Below, piece by piece: positions 8,780 through 17,658 of a DNA stretch of 64,000 bases. Position 1 is the first letter of the stretch; every line of letters begins with the position of its first letter. Made by a program: the position numbers and the translations under genes. Under the pieces are notes generated by a model that was given only the letters and a program-made list of their open reading frames with translations, made no database searches and was not told the origin of the DNA. Location of the stretch: NCBI GenBank assembly GCA_943787445.1, contig CALSML010000015.1:19973-83972 (forward strand). The letters are read 5' to 3'. Origin of the DNA: an uncultured Alphaproteobacteria bacterium. Lineage in GTDB: Bacteria > Pseudomonadota > Alphaproteobacteria > UBA6615.

Positions 8780-10065
8780 ATCTCGCCCTGCAGCAAATCG
8801 AGGGTCACGCCGGCCATCACCTGCGCCGACGCCACCATATCGTCGACCCCCACATACTCGTCGGGCTGATGAGCCAGCTCCAGAATACCCGGTCCATAGG
8901 CCACGCAGTTTTCCAGATTGCCGATCCGGCGCACATGCTTCTGATCATAGGTCCCTGGCGACGCGACATGGCGCGCCTCCTGCCCGAGAATATCGAGAAT
9001 GTTCCGGTCCAGAGCCCGCACCAGCGGGACCCCGGGATCGGTCATGGTGGGGGGAACGGACCACAATTCCTTGAGTTCATATTCGAAATCCGGCCGCTCC
9101 CGACGCAGGGATTCCAGAATCGCAATCACCTCGTCGCGCACATCGTCTTCTTCCTCTTCCATCAGATAACGACGGTCGAGCACAATGCGGCATCGGTCTG
9201 CGACCAGTGCGGCGGGGAAACCGTCGCCATAGGCCTGCTCCGGCAAGCCGCCATGCAGGGAATTGAAGTTGAGAGTCGATTGCCGGGCAGCATCCGGGAT
9301 CACCGGCATGGCCGTGCGGCGCTGTTCGAGCCGGGGATAGAGTTCACGCTCCAGCTTCTCGATGAAGGTCCCCATGCCGCGAATGGCCGAAACACCCAGA
9401 AAGGGCATCGAGCCATGAGCGATCCGACCTCCCACCTCGACTTCTGCCCACCAGACACCACGATGCCCGAGGCAGACCGCATCCTTGTAGAGCGGTTCGG
9501 GAATGATCACATGATCGACCCGCGGTTGCGAAAAATGCCCGCGTGCAGCAAGCCAGCCGACCCCGGCATAGCCGCCGGATTCCTCATCCACGGTTCCTGA
9601 AATCTCGATAGCACCGGGAAATCGGATACCCGAATCCAGCAACGCCTCCACCGCAACCACGCTCGCCGCAAGGCCGCCCTTCATATCGCAACTGCCGCGG
9701 CCATAGACACGCCCGTCGCGGATATCGCCGCCGAACGGGTCCACGGTCCAGCCTTCGCCGGCTGTCACCACATCAATATGGCTGTTGAAATGCACACAGG
9801 GGCCCGGACCCTCCCCTTCGATCCGGGCGACCACATTGGTGCGCGGATACCGATCGCGATCCCCGAGAGCCCCTTCGGCACGCAGATACTCGACGTCAAA
9901 ACCGCGCGCGGCCAGCCGTTCCCCCAGATACCGGGCACAGGCGTCATACATCTCGCCGGGCGGGTTGACCGTGGGCATGCGCACCAGCTCCGCCGTGAGC
10001 GCAGCCATGTCATCTCGGCGGTCGGCGATACGCCGTATCAGTTGATCGCGTTCGTTCTCGGACAT
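8776..10065 (-). CDS. M20 family metallopeptidase (ArgE/DapE/ACY1-like)
   Basis: A 429-residue zinc-dependent amidohydrolase/peptidase of the acetylornithine deacetylase/succinyl-diaminopimelate desuccinylase group. Metal ligands and catalytic residues are visible: His96 and Asp98 in NSHIDVV, Asp127 in GRGSCDMKGG, Glu161-Glu162 in VDEESGG. The length and the long C-terminal lid domain fit the subgroup that is usually annotated only as 'ArgE/DapE family deacylase'. It starts the M20-P1-DppABC run and probably hydrolyses an N-acylated amino acid or dipeptide brought in by the transporter. This is separate from the biosynthetic dapE at 21.4 kb. Confidence 0.87.
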   Translation of the reverse strand: MSENERDQLIRRIADRRDDMAALTAELVRMPTVNPPGEMYDACARYLGERLAARGFDVEYLRAEGALGDRDRYPRTNVVARIEGEGPGPCVHFNSHIDVVTAGEGWTVDPFGGDIRDGRVYGRGSCDMKGGLAASVVAVEALLDSGIRFPGAIEISGTVDEESGGYAGVGWLAARGHFSQPRVDHVIIPEPLYKDAVCLGHRGVWWAEVEVGGRIAHGSMPFLGVSAIRGMGTFIEKLERELYPRLEQRRTAMPVIPDAARQSTLNFNSLHGGLPEQAYGDGFPAALVADRCRIVLDRRYLMEEEEDDVRDEVIAILESLRRERPDFEYELKELWSVPPTMTDPGVPLVRALDRNILDILGQEARHVASPGTYDQKHVRRIGNLENCVAYGPGILELAHQPDEYVGVDDMVASAQVMAGVTLDLLQGEI

Positions 10066-10115
10066 CCCCGCAAGTTAGAGCGGGTCACTCCAACGGGACA
10101 AGGCCTTATGGCATG

Positions 10116-10991
10116 TTAGCGTTTGGCTTCATCCGTGGCTGCATTCAGGGACCAGTCATAGTCATAACCGCCAATGTCCAGCACGAGACGCAGTCGGGCC
10201 TTGAGGTCCGGGGCCGCGAATTCACGCAAATGCGCCAGAACACCCGTTTCGCTGTTCCCGAAATCTTCCTGAAACCAGTCACAAATATTGGAAACCCAAA
10301 GCGCGCCACCCTGAAAATAGACACCGCGCGGATGGTTCACATACGCGATCGCATTCTCTGTAAGCAGCCTATCGACCGTCGCGGACGTGTAGACGACAGG
10401 CAGCAAATTGGGACAACCGATGGACGCACAATTCACCCCATAGTGAATCCGCGGATCTTGCCAGATCGGCCGCAGTATTCGGTGTTCGATGTCATCGAGG
10501 GATAGCGCCTCACCTTCAACCGTGACTAGTTTCTTCCCTCAGGGTCCAATGGCAAAGAACCCGGGAGAAACATTGATCTTCAGGATCGAGCTGACCGGAT
10601 AGTGATCCAGCACCACCTGCACGGTCAGGGCGTTGTAGAAATTGATCCAATACGCGAGTTGCTCGTCGCGATTGAGCAGACCGACAGGCGTTCCGGCCAA
10701 TTGCGCGATATAAGCATCGAGCGCCGGACGGTCCGCACCGGCCAGACCTGCATAGTCGAAGCGTGTGACACCATCCTCCGCCGGGCGCGTATACACACTC
10801 AAAAGCCGCCTCCAGCTCCCGTGATCAATCACGATCTGCGAAGTCGGATCATGTGCCTCCCAACGCGGCCAGAGTTTGGACTTCGGTGCGGCCATCGCGC
10901 TGGAAATCGCCAGAAGTATCGCAACCAGGGCAAAGACCAGTCCCCTAGCAAGCCGCGGCAGATGCTCGTTTGTATATGGAGAATGGCTCAT
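10116..10991 (-). pseudogene. DUF547 protein interrupted by an in-frame TGA
   Basis: Reading from ATG 10991 gives a signal peptide (hydrophobic segment about residues 16-36, cut near AMA) and the first half of a DUF547 domain, including 'LAYWINFYNALTVQVVLDHY'. A TGA at 10539-10541 stops the frame after FFAIGP. The same frame continues without any shift through GKKLVTVEGEALSLDDIEH and the second half with 'MNCASIGCPNL' and 'YDYDWSLN'. In the family a Trp follows the G-P here, so TGG to TGA is the simplest explanation. DUF547 proteins are exported and of unknown role. The gene follows the histidine kinase gene by 95 bp. It could be a real nonsense mutation or a base error. Confidence 0.82.
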
Positions 10992-11086
10992 AGACAGAAT
11001 GTTGGGACGCCACGGCAAAACAGAATATGTGTTCACGTCGAAGTGACACGCGCGCTGCGCGCTCAGTCGCATCGACAAATCGTGTT

Positions 11087-12505
11087 CTAGCTTTCGATCG
11101 GAAAGGTCAGGCGAAAAACGGTTCCGGCATCGCCGGTTTGTGCCAGCATAATGTCTCCGCCATGGGCGCGCATCACGTCACGAACGATCACAAGGCCGAG
11201 ACCGGTACCGCCCTTGCGCGCCGATCCTTTGAACGGCTCGAACAACCCCTCACGCGCAGCACGCGCGAGACCGGGGCCATCGTCGGATGTCTCGATCGAA
11301 ACACCCGGATCGAGCGTTTCCAAAGCCTGCACGGTGACCTGCCGCGCCCCCGCTTCAAATGCGTTTCGGCCCAGATTGGCAAACACCCGATAGACCTGAT
11401 CGCGATCCGCCTCGACGATGACCTCGGCCGACACTTCATTGATGATCCGGGGCGCTGCACCCGGTGCGGCCTCAGCATTCGAATCCAGCACCGCCAGATC
11501 CGAAGCGACCTCATCAAGCAGGTCCCGCAGGCGAAACCGGGAACGCGTGAGTTCGGGACCTTCATCGCGGGCATAGTTAAGAGTCTGGGTGCACAATCCG
11601 ATGGCGCGGTCGATGGCCTGAATGAGCGGTGACGCCACACGTTTGACTTCGGGGTTATCGACACCGGACAACCGGTCCGACAGCAGAACAGCCGTTGACA
11701 GAATTCCGCGCAAATCATGATTGATCTTGCTCACGGCCGATCCGAGTGCCGCCAGATGTTCCTGCTGGCGCAGCGCGCCGCGCAAATCCGTCTGCATTTC
11801 GGCTAGCACGGACTGGGCCACGCCGATTTCATCTCCACGCCGGGTTTCGGTCATGCCGCGGGAAAGGTCCTTCGGGTCCTGCGCAAAACGCGTGATTTCC
11901 TCGGTGATCCGTCGCATGGGGCGCACCATCAGCCATTGCAGGGACAGATAGAGCAGCGTGCCGGTGATTAGGGAGATCACGATCGAGAGCAACAGGATAT
12001 TGCGCGAATGGGTGATCATGTCGTGCCGCAACCGGGCTTCGTTCAGGATCACCTCGACCTCCAAATCCGTATCCTGCGCGGTGCCGCTGATCAGGCGCAA
12101 TGTGGGTTCTCCCGAACGCCGCATGGTCGCAAAGGCCGCAGCGATATCTCCCAGCAAATTGCCCTCCCGAAGGTCTACCGTCACATCCACTGGCGGGGGG
12201 GGGGCAGAGTGCAGAAGCAGCCGTCGATCCGCGCGGATCAGGACGACCGCATAGGATTGCGCGCGCTCCAGCAGCTGGGCCTTCAGTTCTTCGCTGATCA
12301 GTTCAGCTGGCGCGGCCTCCAGAGCGAGAACGGCCAGATGGGCAGAATCGGCTTGATCGGTCAGCCAGTTGATCCGGAAATTTGCAATGGACGGGGCATA
12401 GATCAGCACTTCCGCCAGCATGACGAAGGCAATCGTCAGGACCAGCAGCCTGGCCGAAAGCGAACGGGCAAACGGTGGCAGGGAGAATTTGCGCGACCGG
12501 GTCAT
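11087..12505 (-). CDS. Sensor histidine kinase, HAMP type
   Basis: A 472-residue membrane sensor kinase. TM1 is about residues 19-40, a periplasmic sensor of about 125 residues follows, and TM2 is about 169-190. A HAMP linker follows to about 245. The phospho-acceptor is probably His263 in KINHDLRGI, a divergent H-box. The ATPase lobe shows an N-box 'NLGRNAFEAG', the G1 box SDDGPGL and the G2 box GGTGLGL. No response regulator gene is adjacent, so this is an orphan. A run of ten cytosines in the coding strand (12195-12204) encodes part of the Pro102-105 stretch in the sensor domain. It lies between the disulfide oxidoreductase and DUF547 genes. Confidence 0.88.
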   Translation of the reverse strand: MTRSRKFSLPPFARSLSARLLVLTIAFVMLAEVLIYAPSIANFRINWLTDQADSAHLAVLALEAAPAELISEELKAQLLERAQSYAVVLIRADRRLLLHSAPPPPVDVTVDLREGNLLGDIAAAFATMRRSGEPTLRLISGTAQDTDLEVEVILNEARLRHDMITHSRNILLLSIVISLITGTLLYLSLQWLMVRPMRRITEEITRFAQDPKDLSRGMTETRRGDEIGVAQSVLAEMQTDLRGALRQQEHLAALGSAVSKINHDLRGILSTAVLLSDRLSGVDNPEVKRVASPLIQAIDRAIGLCTQTLNYARDEGPELTRSRFRLRDLLDEVASDLAVLDSNAEAAPGAAPRIINEVSAEVIVEADRDQVYRVFANLGRNAFEAGARQVTVQALETLDPGVSIETSDDGPGLARAAREGLFEPFKGSARKGGTGLGLVIVRDVMRAHGGDIMLAQTGDAGTVFRLTFPIES

Positions 12506-12559
12506 GTCACGCGCATCATTAGCAGAAATCCCGGCTGACAGTGAGTCTGGACGTCCGGG

Positions 12560-13990
12560 TTAGCCGAGTTTTGCCAGCAACCGAACCACCTTGCGGGTGC
12601 GCGGCGAAAACAGCGACGGGGTGTAGTACGCACCCGCAGCACGTTTGTTGGCTTCTCCCAGGGTCGGATAGGGCGCGATGACCTGTGCCATGGCGCCGAT
12701 CTTCATTTTCTGGGATATAGCCAAAATCCAGGGCTGAATCAGCTCCCCGGCCTGAGCACCCACGATACCCGCACCCAGGATATGCCCCTTGGGACCCACC
12801 ACGGCTTTTACGAAGCCCTCTGTGCGCCGCTCCGTGCGGGCCCGGTCATTCTCCTCAAAGGAAGCTGTCACGACGCGCACCGCATCACCGTGAACTTCCC
12901 GGGCCGCAGCTTCGGACATGCCCACATTCGCGAGCTCTGGATCGGTATAGGTCACCCAGGGCACCGCGTCATAGTTCAGCTTGGCCGGCAGACGAAACAG
13001 GATGTTCCGGATCACCACCCCGGCGTGATAGCCGGCAATATGGGTAAACTGGTATTTGCCCGCCACATCGCCCACGGCGAAGACGCGCTTGTTCGTCGTG
13101 CGGAGGCGCGCATCGACCTCGATCCCGCGGCGGTCGTGGACAATCCCGGCCGCATCCAGATCCAGGCTGGACAGATTGGGGGACCGGCCGGCCGCAACCA
13201 GAATATGGCTGCCCGTCACCTCGAACTCCCGGTCCTCATAGGCACAGGATACCGTGATGCCCGCCGCTCCGGATTTCACGGCAACAACCTTTGACCCCTC
13301 GTGGATTTCAATGCCCTCGGCTTCAAGCCGTGCCCGGACGACCGCAACCAGTTCCCGGTCATCGGGGCCCATGATCTGCATTGCTTCAAGAACCGTGACC
13401 TTCGCGCCGAGTTGACGATGGGCCTGCGCCAGCTCCAACCCGATCGGCCCGCCGCCGACAACAATCAGATGATCGGGGCGTTCGCGCAGTCCGAAGATGG
13501 TCTCATTGGTCAGGAACGGCACATCCGCCAGACCGGGTATCGGCGGCACGGCCGGCGATGATCCGGTCGCGACTACGAATCGCCGTGCGCGGGCCCGCGT
13601 ACCGTTTTCGCCGATGACCTCGCGCGGTCCGGCAAACCGGGCGCCCTCCTGAAAGACCTGCACGCCCAGATCCTCGAAGCGCTCCACACTATCATGAGGC
13701 GCGATCCCGCCGATCACCCCGTGCACGTGGTCATGGACGGCCGCGAAATCGACTTCGGCCGCGCGGCCGGAAACACCGAACTGGGATGTGTGGCCGTAAT
13801 GGGCCGCCGCATGTCCCGCCGCCAGGAGGGCTTTCGAGGGCACACAGCCATAGTTCAGGCAATCGCCGCCCATCTTGCCGCGCTCGAACAGGGCGACGCT
13901 GGCGCCCATCTGGACCGCACCGGCCGCCACGGACAATCCGCCGGACCCGGCACCGATCAAACATATATCGACGTTGTGAATTTCGCTCAT
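12560..13990 (-). CDS. FAD-dependent pyridine nucleotide-disulfide oxidoreductase (mercuric-reductase-like)
   Basis: A 476-residue flavoprotein of the class I disulfide reductase family. The FAD motif is GAGSGGLS (residues 13-20), and the redox-active pair is Cys44 and Cys49 in GGDCLNYGCVPSK. The NAD(P)H motif is VVGGGPIGLE. The dimerisation domain ends with APYPTLGE, where lipoamide dehydrogenase and glutathione reductase have a His-Pro-Thr-x-x-Glu motif, so the usual catalytic His is absent. There is no N-terminal heavy-metal domain and no C-terminal cysteine pair, so mercury reduction is unlikely. Genes of this type are commonly paired with TVP38 proteins, as here (41 bp gap). Substrate is unknown. 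Confidence 0.88.
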   Translation of the reverse strand: MSEIHNVDICLIGAGSGGLSVAAGAVQMGASVALFERGKMGGDCLNYGCVPSKALLAAGHAAAHYGHTSQFGVSGRAAEVDFAAVHDHVHGVIGGIAPHDSVERFEDLGVQVFQEGARFAGPREVIGENGTRARARRFVVATGSSPAVPPIPGLADVPFLTNETIFGLRERPDHLIVVGGGPIGLELAQAHRQLGAKVTVLEAMQIMGPDDRELVAVVRARLEAEGIEIHEGSKVVAVKSGAAGITVSCAYEDREFEVTGSHILVAAGRSPNLSSLDLDAAGIVHDRRGIEVDARLRTTNKRVFAVGDVAGKYQFTHIAGYHAGVVIRNILFRLPAKLNYDAVPWVTYTDPELANVGMSEAAAREVHGDAVRVVTASFEENDRARTERRTEGFVKAVVGPKGHILGAGIVGAQAGELIQPWILAISQKMKIGAMAQVIAPYPTLGEANKRAAGAYYTPSLFSPRTRKVVRLLAKLG

Positions 13991-14031
13991 GACTGGAACA
14001 CCAAAGCTCGTGGAGGAGAGGAGAGTGATTT

Positions 14032-14790
14032 TCAGGATTCGTCCGGCAGGCTCTTTTTCGCCTGATGCCGCTTGTAGAGCACCGGCAACAGCGACAGCAG
14101 AGCCAGGGCCACCAGCGAGCCAAGTACCTCAGGCTGGAAAATGACACCGAGGTTGGGATCCTCGCCAGCATCGAGCAACGCGCCCAGACCGTTTCCGACG
14201 GAAGCAAAAACAAAGGTTCCGGGAATGATGCCGAAGAAGGTACCGATTACATAATGCGTGGTCGAGACCCCCAGAAAGGCAGGCACCAGATTGACCAGCC
14301 AGAACGGAAACAGCGGTATCAGACGCAACACCAGCAGATAGCTCAATGCGTTTTCACGGAATCCCTCTTCCATCCGCGCCAGGAACGGACCCGCTTTCGC
14401 GCGCAGCACATCACCCAGCGCGGTCCGGGCAATCAGGAAGAGTCCGGTCGCCCCGAGCGTGGCGCCCACCACGACGATCAACCCGCCGCCAATGGTGCCG
14501 AACAGAAACCCGGCTGTCAGGGTCATGATCGCACCGCCGGGCAGCGAGAACGCGACCACAACCGCATAGATCAGGCCAAAGCCGATAACCGCAAGAACTC
14601 CGTTCTCAGCGACGAGCATCTGCAGTGTTTCACGGTTTTGCTTGAGCGCCTCGAGCGAGGCAAACCGGTCAAGATCAAAGACGAAGAAGAGCACTAGGCC
14701 CGCCACAAGAATCGTCAGCGGCAGGACCCGCCGGAACAGGATGGCGCGCAACGGCGTAGCGGGAGAAGCAGGATTTTTTGAATCGTTCAT
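14032..14790 (-). CDS. TVP38/TMEM64 family membrane protein (VTT domain)
   Basis: A 252-residue integral membrane protein. The start at 14790 (MNDSKNP) is chosen because the longer frame would add a non-membrane leader without support. The VTT/SNARE-associated core is recognisable by 'FSLPGGAIMTLTAGFLFG' and the downstream 'LRLIPLFPFWLVNLVPAFLG', the reentrant-loop arginine-proline motif of DedA/TVP38 proteins. Homologues are proposed lipid scramblases or transporters. The bacterial role is not settled. It is the first gene of the minus-strand run and lies divergently from rpmH with 178 bp between starts. Confidence 0.88.
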   Translation of the reverse strand: MNDSKNPASPATPLRAILFRRVLPLTILVAGLVLFFVFDLDRFASLEALKQNRETLQMLVAENGVLAVIGFGLIYAVVVAFSLPGGAIMTLTAGFLFGTIGGGLIVVVGATLGATGLFLIARTALGDVLRAKAGPFLARMEEGFRENALSYLLVLRLIPLFPFWLVNLVPAFLGVSTTHYVIGTFFGIIPGTFVFASVGNGLGALLDAGEDPNLGVIFQPEVLGSLVALALLSLLPVLYKRHQAKKSLPDES

Positions 14791-14896
14791 CGCGAAAACG
14801 TACCTTTGTTGATGTGAACCTACTTGGGCAGGGTGCCAGAAGGAACCATTCACCTATGCGTGAGGATATTTGCTTGGTTAACACCGCGGACACGCG

Positions 14897-14925
14897 TTGA
14901 CTTCCATCCACTGAGTTCGTATACA
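14897..14925 (+). promoter_or_regulatory. Sigma-70-type promoter for rpmH operon
   Basis: TTGACT at 14897-14902 and TATACA at 14920-14925 are separated by exactly 17 bp, a near-consensus housekeeping promoter. It lies about 44 bp upstream of the rpmH GTG and points toward rpmH-rnpA-yidD-yidC-engB-argB. Transcription start is predicted near 14932. Confidence 0.7.
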
Positions 14926-14968
14926 GCGCGCCGAATTGCAAAGCCCTTGAAGGCAATGGAGAATTCGC

Positions 14969-15103
14969 GTGAAGCGGACATTTCAACCGAGCAATCTGGT
15001 GCGCAAGCGCCGCCATGGTTTCCGATCCCGCATGAAGACTGTGGGTGGACGTCGCGTCCTCGCGCGCCGACGCGCTCGTGGGCGCAAGAAACTCAGCGCC
15101 TGA
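14969..15103 (+). CDS. rpmH: 50S ribosomal protein L34
   Basis: A 44-residue, strongly basic protein starting at GTG 14969. The sequence is a textbook L34: [18 protein letters not shown], then [24 protein letters not shown], with the KRTFQPS start and the RxRMxTxxGRxVLxxRRxKGR core. It is part of the large ribosomal subunit. The GTG start is set by the invariant K-R-T that follows. It begins the conserved rpmH-rnpA-yidD-yidC-engB operon. Confidence 0.97.
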   Translation: MKRTFQPSNLVRKRRHGFRSRMKTVGGRRVLARRRARGRKKLSA

Positions 15104-15159
15104 ACGGCGTCGCACACGGAGATTTTCCGTGTCGGCACTATCACCGGGATTGAATAGCT

Positions 15160-15588
15160 ATGAACACAACGGCGCTGGAAACGACGCCGAAGGAGGGATG
15201 TTGCCCTGTCGCATCGGTGGCGCGGCTACCCAAAAGAGCTGATTTTCTGCGGGTTGCAGCGCAAAAGCGGCGCTGGGCCGCCCCCGGGCTTGTTCTGCAA
15301 GTGGCGCCCCGCCCTGATGACGTGAAATTGCCCGAAGGCAATCTGCGGGTTGGTTTTACCGCGACCCGGAAGGTCGGCAATGCGGTCAAACGCAACCGGT
15401 CACGGCGGCGTTTGCGGGCTGCCGTGGATCGCGTGATGACCCGGTCCGCCCGGGCCGATTGCGATTATGTTGTGATCGTCAGGGCTGCGACAGCCCAGCG
15501 ACCATTCGCTAAACTGGTATCCGACCTTGAGGTTGCGCTGAAAAAATGCGACGCGTTCGCACCCGGCCAAGAAGGCAAAGCAGAATGA
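15160..15588 (+). CDS. rnpA: Ribonuclease P protein component
   Basis: A 142-residue basic protein, the RNA-binding subunit of RNase P that matures tRNA 5' ends. The family hallmark is present as GFTATRKVGNAVKRNRSRRR (about residues 65-84), with the RNR motif that contacts the RNA. It is slightly longer than most RnpA because of an N-terminal extension of about 20 residues before 'RLPKRADFLRV', which is the conserved start of the domain. The stop overlaps the yidD start by 4 bp (ATGA), showing translational coupling. It follows rpmH by 56 bp in the usual order. Confidence 0.95.
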   Translation: MNTTALETTPKEGCCPVASVARLPKRADFLRVAAQKRRWAAPGLVLQVAPRPDDVKLPEGNLRVGFTATRKVGNAVKRNRSRRRLRAAVDRVMTRSARADCDYVVIVRAATAQRPFAKLVSDLEVALKKCDAFAPGQEGKAE

Positions 15589-15887
15589 CATCCGTTTCCC
15601 GCATGATCGTGTTGATCCTGAAACTGCCGATCTGGTTCTGGCAGTGGTGCATCGCACCAGTTCTGGGGGCCAATTGCCGCTACGTTCCCAGCTGTTCGAG
15701 CTATGCCAGCCAGGCGTTGAGCACCTATGGTCCCATCAAGGGAAGCTGGCTCGCGCTCCGACGCGTCCTGTCCTGCAATCCATGGGGCGGCGCCGGCTTT
15801 GACCCTTTATTAGGAAACTGCACCCACTCTTCACATCAACATCTCGACAATGAACACGGTGTATCCGTGTCGCACCCAGGGGCCTGA
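15585..15887 (+). CDS. yidD: Membrane protein insertion efficiency factor
   Basis: A 100-residue small membrane-associated protein. The YidD signature is clear: an amphipathic N-terminal helix (RMIVLILKLPIWFWQW), then 'NCRYVPSCSSYASQAL' and 'RRVLSCNPWGGAGFDP'. The three conserved cysteines are all present. YidD assists YidC and Sec in inserting inner-membrane proteins. The ATG at 15585 overlaps the rnpA stop, and the gene ends 6 bp before yidC. The C-terminal His-rich tail after GNCTH is variable in the family. Confidence 0.95.
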   Translation: MTSVSRMIVLILKLPIWFWQWCIAPVLGANCRYVPSCSSYASQALSTYGPIKGSWLALRRVLSCNPWGGAGFDPLLGNCTHSSHQHLDNEHGVSVSHPGA

Positions 15888-15893
15888 CGCGCG

Positions 15894-17654
15894 ATGGACT
15901 CAAAGAACCTTATCCTCGCGATTGTCGCGTCACTTGCCATTCTTCTCGGTTGGCAGACGCTGGTGGAACAGCCCAAACAGGAGCAGGCTGCGGCCGAAGA
16001 GCGGCGCCTGCAGGAAGCCGCCGGACGGGACCCGAACTCAATCGGTGTGCCCGGCGTACCCGCACCCGGTCAGACCGCGGCCAAACTGACCGCGGCCGAG
16101 CCGCGTGACCGCGACGAGATCATTGCCGAGAGCGACCGCATCACGGTTGAAACCCCGTCCTATCGTGGCTCGATCAACCTGACCGGTGGTCGCTTCGATG
16201 ATCTGACCCTGCACAAGTATCGCCAGACCGTGGAAGAGAACAGCCCGGACATCACCTTGCTGTCGCCCCGAGGCACCGCGAATCCCTATTTCGCGGAATT
16301 CGGCTGGCTGACCGGGAATGGTGCCGTCACCGGTGGCGGACAGACCCAATGGACCTCCGCCCAGCGCAAGCTCACATCCGAGACCCCCATTGTGATGACC
16401 GCGCGTACCGATGACGGATTGCAACTCACGCGCACGATCAGTGTCGATGAAGAATACATGTTCACGATCACCGATGAGGTCCGGAACACGGGCACGCGCG
16501 CAGTCAATATCAGCCCCTTCGGCCGTGTGACCCGGGTGAACGAGCCCGACACACGCGGGTTCTTCATTCTGCATGAAGGCCCGATTGGGGTGCTGGACGA
16601 TCAGCTGCACGAGATCGATTATGACGATCTCGAGGATGAGCCCGAGACGCCGCAGAACTTCACATCCACCGGTGGTTGGCTCGGCTTCACGGATATCTAC
16701 TGGCTGACCGCCCTTGTGCCGGACATGAACGAAAAGCTCGATGCGCGCTTTCTGTTCGACACAACCCCGAACGGGGCCAATCTCTACCAGACCGATTATC
16801 GCGGCACGGCCGTTTCCCTGGCCCCGGGCGAGAGCCTGGAGAAGACCAACCGGCTGTTCGCCGGTGCCAAGGTCTTTGAAACCCTTAAGGCCTACCGGGA
16901 TGAAGAGGGCAAGGAAATCGACCGTTTCGAACTGTCGATCGATTTCGGCTGGTTCTTCTTCCTAACCAAGCCACTGCTCACCGTGATCATTTTCTCGGCC
17001 AACCTGCTGGGCAATTTCGGCCTCGCCATTCTGGCAGTGACCGTGATCATCAAGCTGATCTTCTTCCCCCTGGCCAACAAGTCCTACCGCGCGATGAGCG
17101 CGATGAAGGCGCTTCAGCCGAAAATGACCGAGTTGCGGGAGAAATACGCCGACGACAAGCAGCAGATGCAGAAAGAACTGATGGGGATGTACCGGCGTGA
17201 GAAGGTCAACCCGGTTTCGGGCTGTCTGCCGATCGTGCTGCAAATTCCCGTGTTCTTTGCGCTCTACAAGGTTCTTTTCGTCTCCATCGAGATGCGCCAT
17301 GCCCCCTTCTACGGCTGGGTACGGGATTTGTCCGCAGCGGATCCGCTGAACCTGTTCACGCTCTTCGGAGCCGTGGCCTGGAACCCGCCCTTTGGACTGG
17401 CCCTCGGCGTCTGGCCGATCCTGATGGGGTTGACCATGTTCGCGCAGCAGAAGCTGAACCCGGCTCCCGCAGACCCGGTTCAGGCCCGTATCTTCATGTT
17501 CATGCCGCTGATCTTCACCTTCTTCCTGGCGAATTTCCCGGTCGGTCTGGTGATCTACTGGACCTGGAACAACCTGCTCTCGATCACCCAGCAATACGTC
17601 ATCATGCGTCGCATGGGCGTGGCTGTGGGCGGCGGCAAGACCGACGAAAGCTAG
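15894..17654 (+). CDS. yidC: Membrane protein insertase YidC
   Basis: A 586-residue inner-membrane insertase of the long, Gram-negative type. Residues 6-20 form the first membrane helix. A periplasmic beta-sandwich domain spans about 75-350. The conserved five-helix insertase core runs from 'WFFFLTKPLLTVI' (about 352) to near the end. The cytoplasmic coiled loop 'MKALQPKMTELREKYADDKQQ' and the segment 'NPVSGCLPIVLQIPVFFALY' are characteristic. It cooperates with SecYEG and YidD, and receives proteins from the SRP. The length of about 560-600 is normal for alphaproteobacteria. Confidence 0.96.
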   Translation: MDSKNLILAIVASLAILLGWQTLVEQPKQEQAAAEERRLQEAAGRDPNSIGVPGVPAPGQTAAKLTAAEPRDRDEIIAESDRITVETPSYRGSINLTGGRFDDLTLHKYRQTVEENSPDITLLSPRGTANPYFAEFGWLTGNGAVTGGGQTQWTSAQRKLTSETPIVMTARTDDGLQLTRTISVDEEYMFTITDEVRNTGTRAVNISPFGRVTRVNEPDTRGFFILHEGPIGVLDDQLHEIDYDDLEDEPETPQNFTSTGGWLGFTDIYWLTALVPDMNEKLDARFLFDTTPNGANLYQTDYRGTAVSLAPGESLEKTNRLFAGAKVFETLKAYRDEEGKEIDRFELSIDFGWFFFLTKPLLTVIIFSANLLGNFGLAILAVTVIIKLIFFPLANKSYRAMSAMKALQPKMTELREKYADDKQQMQKELMGMYRREKVNPVSGCLPIVLQIPVFFALYKVLFVSIEMRHAPFYGWVRDLSAADPLNLFTLFGAVAWNPPFGLALGVWPILMGLTMFAQQKLNPAPADPVQARIFMFMPLIFTFFLANFPVGLVIYWTWNNLLSITQQYVIMRRMGVAVGGGKTDES

Positions 17655-17658
17655 CGCC

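Noticed and set aside
10539..10541. TGA read as tryptophan or selenocysteine
   Set aside because: TGA is a normal stop in many genes of the window (ATGA overlaps). No selenocysteine insertion hairpin was recognised. A nonsense mutation or base error is simpler.
12560..13990. Mercury resistance gene merA
   Set aside because: No heavy-metal-associated domain, no C-terminal vicinal cysteines and no mer genes next to it. Only the general disulfide oxidoreductase frame is present.
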